A stretch of 32,025 nucleotides of DNA from UBA1388 sp964555515 (GTDB lineage: Bacteria; Patescibacteriota; Microgenomatia; UBA1400; PJMF01): assembly GCA_964555515.1 (NCBI GenBank), contig CAZKSJ010000007.1:1-32025 (forward strand), written 5' to 3'. Within the stretch, counting starts at the first letter, position 1, and each line of letters opens with the position of its first letter. This document shows positions 14,783 through 23,255 of this stretch, piece after piece. Position numbers and translations under genes: made by a program. The notes beneath the pieces were generated by a model. That model worked only from the letters and a program-made list of their open reading frames with translations, ran no database searches and had not been told where the DNA came from.

Positions 14783-15871
14783 ATGAAAATTCCGTCCCAG
14801 ATTTGTTTATTGTCGCTAAAGTTATCATACTTACTGACCCTTGGCATCTTTCTCCTGGATGTAATCTTTTATGCTGGTTTTGTTCATAATCATTTTTTGT
14901 TCACGCCACTACAATTTTTATTGGTTACACTCATATTTCATGGTTTATTGATTTACTTCACCAAAAAGAGATTGAACACTGATTTTGTGATAGCCAATTT
15001 ATATTTTCTAGCGCCGCTGATGCTATTTTTTGGTGGTTTAGCATACTACTTAGAAGAATACGGTTTGCTTTTCCCCAATTACTTTTTTGCAAATTTTAAG
15101 GTGTACTACATGTCGCTACTATTGGTCGCAGCACCCGCCGCTGCATTTGGACTCCTGCACGCATCTCGCAACTTTTGGCGCTTACATTGGCGACAGCTTT
15201 TCTTTTTGTTGATGTTTATTCTTATTTTAGCTGCTGGCAGTTGGCATACCATTGACAGGGTGGATTATAAGCAATTCATGGCAGAAGATGGGTTAGTGGA
15301 GTATTTAACAGCGATCTTATTTGGGGTGAGTGGTATCCTTGCGGTATTATTAACAAAGAATAGATCTTATTTTACTCATAAATGGCCAAGAAAATTATTT
15401 GTGACAGGGTGTACTTTAGCGGCGGTGGCATTCTTTGTCGTAGCAGGAGAGGAAATTTCTTGGGGTCAGAGGTTGTTGGGATTGGAAACTCCAGCCGCTA
15501 TGGCTGAACAGAATCGGCAAGGTGAGATCAATCTACATAATTCTGAAGCGCTGTGGCCGTTTGTCTACTCAGCTTACGCCTTGATCGGGATTTATGGCTT
15601 AGTGATGTGGATCATCGATTGGTTAACAAAAGATGTGTTTTTTCAAGAAAAAAAATATCAAGTTTGGAAAAAAATTATTGTGCCAGGTGGATACTTATTT
15701 TTTAATTTTGGACTGATTTCTTTGTACGTTTGGCTGCGGCGTAATCATGGTCCGTGGAAATATAGTGCTTGGGAGGAGATAAGTGAGTTGTTCTTGGTAT
15801 TGGGTATCACGGTTCATCTCATTGAGTTATATTTGACTTTTCCTCGCAAGTCTGGCAAATTAATCGCTTGA
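14783..15871 (+). CDS. Polytopic membrane protein of unknown function (GEEISWGQR motif)
   Basis: 362 residues with about ten hydrophobic segments (near 13-35, 43-60, 68-90, 107-127, 137-153, 172-190, 206-224, 262-285, 306-325, 335-355). The conserved-looking elements are DGLVEYLTAILF, VVAGEEISWGQRLLGLETP and NRQGEINLHN. I have seen this combination in uncharacterised membrane proteins of several phyla; the paired Glu and following Trp-Gly-Gln-Arg could form a polar site within the membrane, but no activity is established. A TAGAAT box ends 9 nt before the ATG and no Shine-Dalgarno precedes it. It is divergent from recA and the first gene of the plus-strand block. A CTTGAC/GTCAAG stem-loop follows the stop. 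Confidence 0.75.
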   Translation: MKIPSQICLLSLKLSYLLTLGIFLLDVIFYAGFVHNHFLFTPLQFLLVTLIFHGLLIYFTKKRLNTDFVIANLYFLAPLMLFFGGLAYYLEEYGLLFPNYFFANFKVYYMSLLLVAAPAAAFGLLHASRNFWRLHWRQLFFLLMFILILAAGSWHTIDRVDYKQFMAEDGLVEYLTAILFGVSGILAVLLTKNRSYFTHKWPRKLFVTGCTLAAVAFFVVAGEEISWGQRLLGLETPAAMAEQNRQGEINLHNSEALWPFVYSAYALIGIYGLVMWIIDWLTKDVFFQEKKYQVWKKIIVPGGYLFFNFGLISLYVWLRRNHGPWKYSAWEEISELFLVLGITVHLIELYLTFPRKSGKLIA

Positions 15872-15890
15872 CAAGTTTGATAAAGTCAAG
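15867..15890 (+). repeat. CTTGAC/GTCAAG stem-loop at the end of the membrane protein gene
   Basis: 6-bp perfect arms around a 12-nt AT-rich loop, overlapping the TGA stop. No T-run follows, so a terminator role is doubtful. Confidence 0.3.
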
Positions 15891-15930
15891 AAGATAAACC
15901 ATCAGTCAGCTTTAATACCAATACGTCTTG

Positions 15931-15936
15931 TATAAT
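15931..15936 (+). promoter_or_regulatory. Likely -10 box of the tRNA-Pro gene
   Basis: Perfect TATAAT, 34 nt before the mature tRNA 5' end; the expected start is near 15943. The -35 region (AGCTTT at 17 nt) is a poor match. Confidence 0.4.
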
Positions 15937-15970
15937 AGGGGTGATCTTGTGTCAAGTGATGGTATAAATA

Positions 15971-16044
15971 CGGGGAGTAGTTCAGATGGCTAGAATGCCC
16001 GCATGGGGTGCGGGTGGTCGCAGGTTCGAGTCCTGTCTCCCCGA
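15971..16044 (+). tRNA. tRNA-Pro (anticodon GGG)
   Basis: 74 nt folding as a full cloverleaf: acceptor CGGGGAG/CTCCCCG (7 bp), D stem GTTC/GAAT, anticodon stem CCCGC/GCGGG with loop ATGGGGT (anticodon GGG, reading CCC and CCU), T stem GCAGG/CCTGT with loop TTCGAGT, and discriminator A. The 3' CCA is not encoded, so a CCA-adding enzyme is needed. No intron. It stands alone between two protein genes. Confidence 0.95.
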
Positions 16045-16076
16045 CTGATTGCCACAGAATTTAGTTAGCTAAATCG

Positions 16077-16409
16077 ATGGGATGTATGCCATTCAATTTC
16101 TTATCCAAAATCTTTTCATCTGGCAAAAAAGATGAAAATCCCCAATACACGATGGGCATGCATCATTCCAAGCAATTCACCAAGCACGAGCCTGGGGTAG
16201 AGATGCCAAGTCCGACGACTTTTGGTCAGGATCGAGCGCTGAAAATGGAAGAGCGTCTCCAGACTGCCATTCGTGACCGACAGCGACTAGCGCGTGCGCA
16301 GGGTGCATCCGGGTCTGATCTGCAATCATATTATGATCGCAAAGCACAAATTGAAGAAAATAGAATAAAAAATCTGCAAGATTCAAGCGCAGACTCAGGT
16401 CATCGATAG
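16077..16409 (+). CDS. Small hydrophilic protein of unknown function
   Basis: 110 residues, no membrane segment. The N-terminus has a short amphipathic stretch (PFNFLSKIFSS), then a Lys/His-rich polar part, then a charged helical stretch (about 52-105, with EERLQTAIRDRQRLARAQ). It may use the ATG at 16077 or the one at 16086; neither has a good ribosome site. It ends 19 nt before the DUF2130 gene, whose own -10 box sits in that gap. Coding is supported by amino-acid composition only. I do not recognise a family; a small coiled-coil or nucleic-acid-associated protein is possible but unproven. Confidence 0.55.
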   Translation: MGCMPFNFLSKIFSSGKKDENPQYTMGMHHSKQFTKHEPGVEMPSPTTFGQDRALKMEERLQTAIRDRQRLARAQGASGSDLQSYYDRKAQIEENRIKNLQDSSADSGHR

Positions 16410-16412
16410 TGA

Positions 16413-16418
16413 TATACT
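16413..16418 (+). promoter_or_regulatory. Extended -10 box directly before the DUF2130 gene
   Basis: TGATATACT ends 10 nt before the ATG at 16429, giving an expected leader of about 4 nt. No Shine-Dalgarno is present. The -35 region is weak, as is common for extended -10 promoters. Confidence 0.45.
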
Positions 16419-16428
16419 GTCGCCCATC

Positions 16429-17625
16429 ATGGCCGATCAAACAGTAACTTGCCCCCACTGCCATCAAGAAATCCCTCTTACTCAAGCACTGACTGCACAG
16501 CTTTCCACACATATTCGTGCCGATCTAGAACAAGATCATCAACGTCAAATTAAGCAGCTTGAAGAACAGTTGGAGCGTGACAAAAAACGTTGGTGGGCAG
16601 TGGCGCAAGCTAAAGCTGAGGAAAAACAAGGGAAACAACTCAAGGACCTATTGGCTCAAGTGAAAGAGAAGGAGCAGCAACTCAAGGCGGCAGATGACAT
16701 GGAGTTGGCACTCCGCAAAAAAACCAGGCAACTTGAAGAGCAGGCTCAAAAGCAAAAACTAGAGATGGAAAGGCAACTAGACTTAGAACGTGCCAAGATC
16801 AGAGCTGAAGCCAAGCAACAAGAATCGGAAGTTCAACAAAATAAGCTCAAAGAAAAAGACAAGCAGATTGAGATCATGAAGAAAACAATTGAGGATTTGA
16901 AGCGACAATCTGAGCAGGGCTCGATGCAAATTCAAGGAGAAGTGGGAGAGGATGCTTTGAAAGACGTGTTGATGAGTAATTTTCCCAGAGATTTGATCGA
17001 AGATGTACCGACCGGCATTCAAGGCGCAGATTTGATGCAAAGGATTAATGCCCAAATTGGACCTGCCATAGCCACGATTCTCTGGGAATCAAAAAATACC
17101 AAAGCTTTCACCGATAGTTGGTTGCCAAAACTGAAACAAGATCAAGAGTCAACTAAAGCCGATTTGGCGATCTTGGTTTCAAGTGTCTTGCCAAAAGATT
17201 TCCCGCACTTTGGGATTAAAGCTGGGGTTTGGGTAGTTGATCCCAAGTTTGTAGTGCCCTTAGCCACGGCCATGCGACTTCATCTGACAGAAGTGGCCAA
17301 AGTTAAAATGTCTTTACAAGGTAAAGATGTTAAAATGGATTTGCTGCACCAATACTTAACGGGCAATGAGTTTCGTAACAGAATTGAGAATATTGTCTTG
17401 ACTTTTATGCAAATGAAAGAAGATCTTGATGCAGAAAAGAGGTCATTTGTGCGAATTTGGAGCAAGCGGGAAAAACAGTTGGAAAAAGTGATGCTGAGTA
17501 CGTCTGGAGTGTACGGCGATTTGCAAGGCATTATTGGCGGAGCATTACCGCAAATTGAGCAACTTGAAACAGAGTCGATCCACACTGCGCAAATTCCTGC
17601 TGGAAAGTCACTGTTTGATGAATAG
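16429..17625 (+). CDS. DUF2130 protein: zinc motif, coiled coil, nuclease-like domain
   Basis: 398 residues. N-terminal CPHC (8-11) is half of a possible zinc site. A long charged coiled coil spans about 30-165. The C-terminal domain (about 167-360) carries the DUF2130 pattern: GEVGEDALKDVL, GADLMQ, ILWESKNTKAFTDSWLPKLK and ILVSSVLPKD. The spaced residues E171/E174, D201 and E220-x-K222 match the layout of a PD-(D/E)XK nuclease core, and resemble those of RmuC at the right edge of this window. Biochemistry of the family is not established, so nuclease activity is inference. The helicase-nuclease follows 88 nt downstream on the same strand and may share its transcript, suggesting a DNA-processing role. 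Confidence 0.85.
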   Translation: MADQTVTCPHCHQEIPLTQALTAQLSTHIRADLEQDHQRQIKQLEEQLERDKKRWWAVAQAKAEEKQGKQLKDLLAQVKEKEQQLKAADDMELALRKKTRQLEEQAQKQKLEMERQLDLERAKIRAEAKQQESEVQQNKLKEKDKQIEIMKKTIEDLKRQSEQGSMQIQGEVGEDALKDVLMSNFPRDLIEDVPTGIQGADLMQRINAQIGPAIATILWESKNTKAFTDSWLPKLKQDQESTKADLAILVSSVLPKDFPHFGIKAGVWVVDPKFVVPLATAMRLHLTEVAKVKMSLQGKDVKMDLLHQYLTGNEFRNRIENIVLTFMQMKEDLDAEKRSFVRIWSKREKQLEKVMLSTSGVYGDLQGIIGGALPQIEQLETESIHTAQIPAGKSLFDE

Positions 17626-17713
17626 GCTAGTAGATCATGATCGATAATTGCTTGCCAAGCGATCAACTAAAGTCGATTAATGTCGATCAGACACAACTAA
17701 CATACCTACTAAG

Positions 17714-20700
17714 ATGACTAATTCAAATCAAGTCAAATTTTTAAAAATTTACGACGGCCTGAATGCTGCTCAAAAAAAAGCAGTCGACACAATTGAAGGG
17801 CCGGTGATGGTGGTCGCGGGACCAGGCACAGGTAAAACCCAAGTTTTGGCTGCGCGCATTGCCAACATACTATTAAAAACAGATATTCAACCACATAATA
17901 TTTTGGCATTAACATTCACTGATTCAGCCGCAAAAAACATGAGAGAAAGAGTTGTGTCAATGATTGGCCAACCCGGATATTATGTGCAAATCGCCACTTT
18001 TCATGCGTTTTGTAAAGATGTGATTGAGTCTCATACAGAGTCATTTCCCATTGACCGCGACAGTCAACCCCTGACAGATTTGGAAAAATACAATCTACTA
18101 CAAAATCTAATTTTAGAACTACCTCTTGAATCATTAAAGCCACTCAACAGGCCGTTGTTTTATATCAAAGAAGTCATGAAAGCGATTTCTGATCTGAAAC
18201 GGGAGGGCGTTGATCCACAGAGTTATCAAGGATTAATTGAGCAAGAATTTTCGCAGCAACCGGATTCTAGATCTAAAGTTGCGCAAATCAAGTTTGCCAG
18301 AACGAAGCAAAAAAATAAGGAACTACTCACTATTTATCAAGAGTACGAAAAAAGTCTTAGACAGACTTTGAGGTTTGATTTTGATGACATGATCTCACTC
18401 GTTGTGTCGGCATTTCTCAATGACGAGTTGTTGCTTCTTGAGTATCAAGAGCAGTTGCAGTACATCCTGGTGGATGAGTATCAAGATACAAATTCGGCGC
18501 AGAACAAGGTGGTGAGATTGTTGAGTAGCTACTGGGGGGATCAGGCTAATGTGTTTGTGGTTGGCGATCCACATCAATCAATTTATCGTTTCCAAGGAGC
18601 TTCACTAGAAAATGTCTTCAGTTTTGTAGAGCAGTATCCTAATTTAACCCTGGTGACTTTGGACAAAGGATACCGGTGTCCGCAACCAATTTATGATGCT
18701 GCTCATCAATTAATTGGCATGAATAGTAAAGCTGGTTTAGTAGACAGTAGGTTGCCTAATCTAGAGCAGGCTTTCCATCACAAATTAAACAGTCAATCAA
18801 AACAAACAGCCTCGCCGCAGCTGATAACAGCCCCATCCCAACAATTGGAATTAATTCAGGTGGCAGAAAACATTCAAGAATTGCTTCGTAAAAACGTTTT
18901 ACCTGAGGAAGTAGCGGTGCTTTACCGAACCAATGCAGAAGCTGCCACCATACAAGACATTTTTGAAAATTGGCAGATTCCTTATGAAATTGATGGTGGG
19001 AAGGATATCTTGCAAACGGAGTTGATTAGGCAGGTAATTGAGTTGTGGCAGGTGATTGAAGCGCTTAAAAATGGTCAACCGGCCTTTCAATTATTTGAAG
19101 TGTTGTGTTATCCATGGTTAGCTTTACCCACTGGAGTAGTCTACAAATTGGCTCGAATTGCAGGTAAAAATCAAGTACCCCTTGACCAAGTGATTGAGCA
19201 ATTTGAACTTTTTATTAATCAGCATCATGAGCTAGATATCACTCCACTAGAAGTTGAGCCGTTACAAGCTTTTCTGAAAAAGTTGGCCGCATGGGCAGTG
19301 TTGGATGCGCAAGTGCCATTTCCTGAATGGTTTGAAACAGTCCTCGTTGATTCGGAGTTGTTAAGTTGGATCACGCAGCAACCAAACCAAATCGAGCTGA
19401 CATTGAACATTAACGCCCTACACAAAGAAGTAACGCAATTAGCCCGTAGTGATCGCGGATTAAAATTGGCCAATGTTCTCAACATCCTAAATGTGATGAT
19501 TGATCATGGCTTGAGTATCTATCCTGAGGATTTAAATATTGACAGAGGAGCGGTACGGCTATCAACGGTGCATAAAGCTAAAGGCAGAGAGTGGCAGTAC
19601 GTGTTTATGGTGCACTGTCTTGATGGCCGTTGGGGAAACAGAAAACACAAAGAGCTATTACCGTTACCAACTTCCTTGCTCAAACACCACTCGGCGATTG
19701 AGAATGAGCGGAATGAAGATGAGAGGCGTCTTTTTTATGTGGCACTGACTAGAGCTAAAAACCAAGTGTTTTGTTCTTATCCTAAAACCATCATCACTAA
19801 TCAGCGCGTTCAAGATGTTACTCAGTCGATGTTCTTGATGGAGATTGCCGATTACCTAAAACCTAATGAATCACAAAACTCACAATTAATTGACAAACAA
19901 GAAGAGTATTTAAGCAAGCTGTTAACCCCTCCGCCTTCAGGAGTATTCAAAAATAGCGAACGTGAGTTATTTGCGCAACTGGTTGACCGGTATAAGTTAT
20001 CTATTTCTGCCCTGAATGCTTATTTGAAAGATCCTGATCAATTTGTAAAAGATTATCTTCTAAAAGTACCTCAGCCGCAGCCCGCATACTTAGCTTATGG
20101 CGTGGCGATGCACGCTGCTCTAGAAAGATTGTTTAAACATTGGCTGCAACAGCAAGAGCGACTACCACTATCAACACTGACAAGTCATTTTGAGACCGAG
20201 CTTGGTAAGCAGCTAATTGTTGAGGATGAATTTCGCCGTCGACTCAAGAAGGGTCAGGAGGCTTTAACTGCTTATTATGAGCAACAATTTCATCCTGAGA
20301 ATCACGAAGTGTTGTTTATCGAAAGATTTTTTGGGTCAGGGTTTGCAAAAGTCTGGTTAGATGACATTCCCTTATCTGGGAGGATTGATCGGGTTGATTG
20401 GCTTGATAAAAAAGCTAAAACCGTGCGAGTGGTGGATTATAAAACAGGCAAGCCAAGATCGATGAACGAGATCGAAGGCAAGACCGCCTCAGCCGACTTA
20501 TCAGAAAGGGAGTTAGCATTGCCAGAGCCAATTAGAGGATCTTACAAACGACAGCTGTTGTTTTATAAAATTCTCGCAGAACTTGACAAGTCTTTTATCC
20601 CTCAAGTGACAGAGGCCGTGTTTGATTTTGTGGAACCAAAAGAAAATGGCAAGTTTGTGCAAAGAAGCTTTGAGTTGGTGGATGAGGACGTCAATTTACT

Positions 20701-20758
20701 AAAGGATCTAATCAGGCAAGTCATGAAAGAAATTAGAGAGCTTGCTTTTTTACACTGA
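17714..20758 (+). CDS. UvrD/PcrA-type helicase fused to RecB-family nuclease
   Basis: 1014 residues. The N-terminal two thirds form a superfamily 1A helicase: Q motif LNAAQKKAVD, Walker A AGPGTGKT, motif Ia ALTFTDSAAKNMRERV, DEYQDT (motif II), VVGDPHQSIYRFQGA (III), YRCPQPI (IV), STVHKAKGREW (V) and RLFYVALTRAK (VI). The C-terminal part (about 770-1010) is a PD-(D/E)XK nuclease of the RecB/AddAB type with H800, D892 (GRIDRVD), D908-Y-K910 (VVDYKTGK) and Q947-x-x-x-Y951. No iron-sulfur cysteines are seen. One chain thus carries helicase and nuclease, as in AddA or AdnA/AdnB subunits; no partner gene lies nearby. Likely role: DNA-end resection or repair feeding RecA. The start ATG lacks a clear ribosome site. 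Ends with TGA, tail to tail with the PMT gene. Confidence 0.93.
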   Translation: MTNSNQVKFLKIYDGLNAAQKKAVDTIEGPVMVVAGPGTGKTQVLAARIANILLKTDIQPHNILALTFTDSAAKNMRERVVSMIGQPGYYVQIATFHAFCKDVIESHTESFPIDRDSQPLTDLEKYNLLQNLILELPLESLKPLNRPLFYIKEVMKAISDLKREGVDPQSYQGLIEQEFSQQPDSRSKVAQIKFARTKQKNKELLTIYQEYEKSLRQTLRFDFDDMISLVVSAFLNDELLLLEYQEQLQYILVDEYQDTNSAQNKVVRLLSSYWGDQANVFVVGDPHQSIYRFQGASLENVFSFVEQYPNLTLVTLDKGYRCPQPIYDAAHQLIGMNSKAGLVDSRLPNLEQAFHHKLNSQSKQTASPQLITAPSQQLELIQVAENIQELLRKNVLPEEVAVLYRTNAEAATIQDIFENWQIPYEIDGGKDILQTELIRQVIELWQVIEALKNGQPAFQLFEVLCYPWLALPTGVVYKLARIAGKNQVPLDQVIEQFELFINQHHELDITPLEVEPLQAFLKKLAAWAVLDAQVPFPEWFETVLVDSELLSWITQQPNQIELTLNINALHKEVTQLARSDRGLKLANVLNILNVMIDHGLSIYPEDLNIDRGAVRLSTVHKAKGREWQYVFMVHCLDGRWGNRKHKELLPLPTSLLKHHSAIENERNEDERRLFYVALTRAKNQVFCSYPKTIITNQRVQDVTQSMFLMEIADYLKPNESQNSQLIDKQEEYLSKLLTPPPSGVFKNSERELFAQLVDRYKLSISALNAYLKDPDQFVKDYLLKVPQPQPAYLAYGVAMHAALERLFKHWLQQQERLPLSTLTSHFETELGKQLIVEDEFRRRLKKGQEALTAYYEQQFHPENHEVLFIERFFGSGFAKVWLDDIPLSGRIDRVDWLDKKAKTVRVVDYKTGKPRSMNEIEGKTASADLSERELALPEPIRGSYKRQLLFYKILAELDKSFIPQVTEAVFDFVEPKENGKFVQRSFELVDEDVNLLKDLIRQVMKEIRELAFLH

Positions 20759-20782
20759 AACAGAACTCAGCACTTACTAGCG

Positions 20783-22267
20783 CTACATTTTAGTGATCAG
20801 AAAGTAAAAGTTATTTTTCCAAGCAGTGGGCAGACTAATCCCAGTCCAGTGTGGAAACCAGACTATGTAGCAGAGTACGATGCTGCCCAGCATGATGATG
20901 GCCAAATACCTCATCCATTTTGAGCGACGCTGCAGCAGATGGACTAGCCAATAGCTGAGTAAAATACTCATCAGTGGTACGGCTGGTGCATAGTGGTAGA
21001 AGAACATAATGCGAGGAGATAGTATCCACGGTAACCAAACTGCAAAGTAAGCAAAGCTCAAAAAAAACAGTGGAGAAGCAAGCAGATGTTGCAAGCTGGT
21101 TGAGATGAGCAGTGTTGGCTTTAATCTCTTGACTGCCTTCGATCTTTGGCAGGTGAGTGATCTTGGATAAGACGACCGGATGGTCTTCCAGAGTTGATCG
21201 ATCGCCTTGGCTAGACTTGCCATGACTGCGAGGAAGCCAAACCAATAAAGTGCAAAATTACCAGCAGCATAAATATCAGCCCGGAATGGCTGTGGTTTAA
21301 ACCAAGTAGCATAGGTTGGCGTTTGATAATCAACGTAATACCAAACGGGTTTGAGATTTAACGCCCATTGCAGTGGTCTAGATTGAGCTGGGTGGGTGGC
21401 ATCAAGATGAGTTTGATAGTACCAAATTTGGTGATGCATTTCAGTAAAATGCGCCCAATCTTTACCTTGCAGCCACATCTGGCTGTAGGACAGTAAGTAG
21501 ATGATGGCAGGCAGCACGACTAGGGCGACCAATGTCTTACTGGCAGTCTTAATCCAGTTGAGCCAAACTTGTTGCTGATGAGGTTTCTGCCAGTTGTGAG
21601 TGAGCAAGACATTGGTCGCCCTGATGATCTCAAAAGACAAAATAACTCCCAAAGCAAAAACACCTGACCATTTACTGCTGATTGCCAAGCCGATGAGTAA
21701 GCCCGTCAGCCAAAGTTTGGATGGATGACCCACCTGCCGAAACACCCAATACTGCCACAAAGCCAGCAAAATAAATAAAGTTACAAAGATATCATTCATC
21801 GCAATCCGCGATTGCACCAACAACAACCCATCTAAACTGGTCAGTAGGGCTGCTAGCAGCGCAACCGATGCATTGTTGAGTGTCGAACGGGCTAATTGAT
21901 AAACCACTAAGATTACTAATACGCCAGCGATAGCAGAAGCGATGCGCCAACCAAAACTGGTGGCGCCGAACATTTTGACACCAGCTGCTTGGATGAGTTT
22001 AGCGGTGGGGGGGTGCAGCCAGTCGACAGCGGTATCTGGTTCAACCGGCTCATTCCACCATTCGTAAGCGCGAGGATCATTCTCGGCGATTAATTTAACT
22101 GTCAGGGCATGATAGACCTCATCAAACATGTAATTTTCAGGGAGGTGTAATCTGTAAACCCGACTAAAGAAAGCGCCAGCCAGAATAATCAGCATCACCG
22201 TGCCGGCGTATTGTTCTAGTAGCCCCATGATTTTGGCTGATTTGGTTGAGGGCTGGCGCTGTTTCAT
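20783..22267 (-). CDS. PMT-family (GT39) protein O-mannosyltransferase-like membrane enzyme
   Basis: 494 residues, about 10-11 membrane segments. The first outside loop carries FDEVYH (D49, E50), the catalytic acidic pair of GT-C enzymes, and further conserved blocks are WLHPPTAKL and SLDGLLLVQSRIAMNDIF. The C-terminus, LSPRIMFFYHYAPAVPLM, matches the four-helix C-terminal PMT domain. Bacterial relatives (such as the mycobacterial protein mannosyltransferase) move mannose from polyprenyl-phosphate-mannose to exported Ser/Thr. No polyprenyl-phosphate-mannose synthase is seen in the window. It lies 27 nt after ubiA and is last in the glycosylation block; no ribosome site stands before the ATG. 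Confidence 0.88.
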   Translation of the reverse strand: MKQRQPSTKSAKIMGLLEQYAGTVMLIILAGAFFSRVYRLHLPENYMFDEVYHALTVKLIAENDPRAYEWWNEPVEPDTAVDWLHPPTAKLIQAAGVKMFGATSFGWRIASAIAGVLVILVVYQLARSTLNNASVALLAALLTSLDGLLLVQSRIAMNDIFVTLFILLALWQYWVFRQVGHPSKLWLTGLLIGLAISSKWSGVFALGVILSFEIIRATNVLLTHNWQKPHQQQVWLNWIKTASKTLVALVVLPAIIYLLSYSQMWLQGKDWAHFTEMHHQIWYYQTHLDATHPAQSRPLQWALNLKPVWYYVDYQTPTYATWFKPQPFRADIYAAGNFALYWFGFLAVMASLAKAIDQLWKTIRSSYPRSLTCQRSKAVKRLKPTLLISTSLQHLLASPLFFLSFAYFAVWLPWILSPRIMFFYHYAPAVPLMSILLSYWLVHLLQRRSKWMRYLAIIMLGSIVLCYIVWFPHWTGISLPTAWKNNFYFLITKM

Positions 22268-22294
22268 ACTCAGTTTCTAAAAAGCGGCAGGCCA

Positions 22295-23251
22295 CTAAAG
22301 CAAATAAATAATCACCAACACTGACAGACCAAACAGAAAGACGGTAATTAGCAGCGGTTTGTCATTTAAAAGCACTCGATCAGGGGATTCACCTTGATTG
22401 CTTTCGTAAATCAGTTGCAGGTAACGCATCACTCCAAAGATGACAAACGGTAAGCTCAGCATTAGTAACTTTTGGGAATGTAGAGTTTTTGGCAAGATAG
22501 TGTAGAGTGTCGCCAAACTAGCGTCGGGCACAGTCAACTGATTTTGAAAAGTAAAAAGCGCGTACGTCAACCAAGTCGCGGTGGCAAACATAGCCGTAAA
22601 CTGGTCGAGCAATCTTTGGCTGTAGCGCTTTAAAATCTTGCGGGTACTGCCCAAGGAATCTTGAGCAATACTGCTCAACAAAGTGCGCTCACTCTGCCGT
22701 TTACCGACTGCTAAAAACATTGATAGAGAAATGACAGTGAGCAAAAACCAGACATTCATGTGGAGATTAACCACCACCGCACCTGCATACACTCTAAGTA
22801 AAAAACCTGAAGCGATGGTGGCTACATCCATGATTGGAATATGCTTTAAGTATTTGGCATATGCAAACTGGAGCAAAAAGTATGCCAAGACAAGAATTTT
22901 AAAAAAGATTGAAAGCCAGAGCGATAAGAAGATGACACCTCCAAGCAATAGGGCAGCTGCCACAACCGCTGTGCGCACCCCAAGAGCTCCAGAAGCGATA
23001 GGCCGTTTTCTTTTAAAGGGGTGCGCGCGGTCTGCAGCCACATCAATCACGTCATTAATGATGTACACGCTGGATGTTAAAAGACAAAAAGTGGCAAAAG
23101 CCAAAGTGACGGTCAGAAAATAAGGTACCCCATCAACCGGATCAAAGAACAAAAAACCAGAGAAAACAAGTGCGGCATAAACAGCAAAATTCTTGATCCA
23201 CTGTCTCGGTCTAGCAGATTTAAGGATTAGATATGGTGTAGAAAATTTCAA
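22295..23251 (-). CDS. UbiA-family prenyltransferase, decaprenyl-phosphate phosphoribosyltransferase-like
   Basis: 318 residues with eight or nine membrane segments. The first Asp-rich motif reads NDVIDVAAD (N66, D67, D70, D74) followed by HPFKRKRPIASG, and the second region is YAKYLKHIPIMDVATIASGFLLRVYAGA. That combination is closest, from memory, to decaprenyl-phosphate phosphoribosyltransferase (DPPR synthase, UbiA/Rv3806c type), which couples PRPP to a polyprenyl phosphate, rather than to quinone or haem farnesyl enzymes. The start is TTG at 23251, fixed by AAGGAG 7 nt upstream within the last codons of the WecA-like gene; its TAG stop is only 4 nt before, so translation is coupled. The next-door WecA-like enzyme also uses polyprenyl phosphate. 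Confidence 0.85.
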   Translation of the reverse strand: MKFSTPYLILKSARPRQWIKNFAVYAALVFSGFLFFDPVDGVPYFLTVTLAFATFCLLTSSVYIINDVIDVAADRAHPFKRKRPIASGALGVRTAVVAAALLLGGVIFLSLWLSIFFKILVLAYFLLQFAYAKYLKHIPIMDVATIASGFLLRVYAGAVVVNLHMNVWFLLTVISLSMFLAVGKRQSERTLLSSIAQDSLGSTRKILKRYSQRLLDQFTAMFATATWLTYALFTFQNQLTVPDASLATLYTILPKTLHSQKLLMLSLPFVIFGVMRYLQLIYESNQGESPDRVLLNDKPLLITVFLFGLSVLVIIYLL

Positions 23252-23255
23252 GAAC

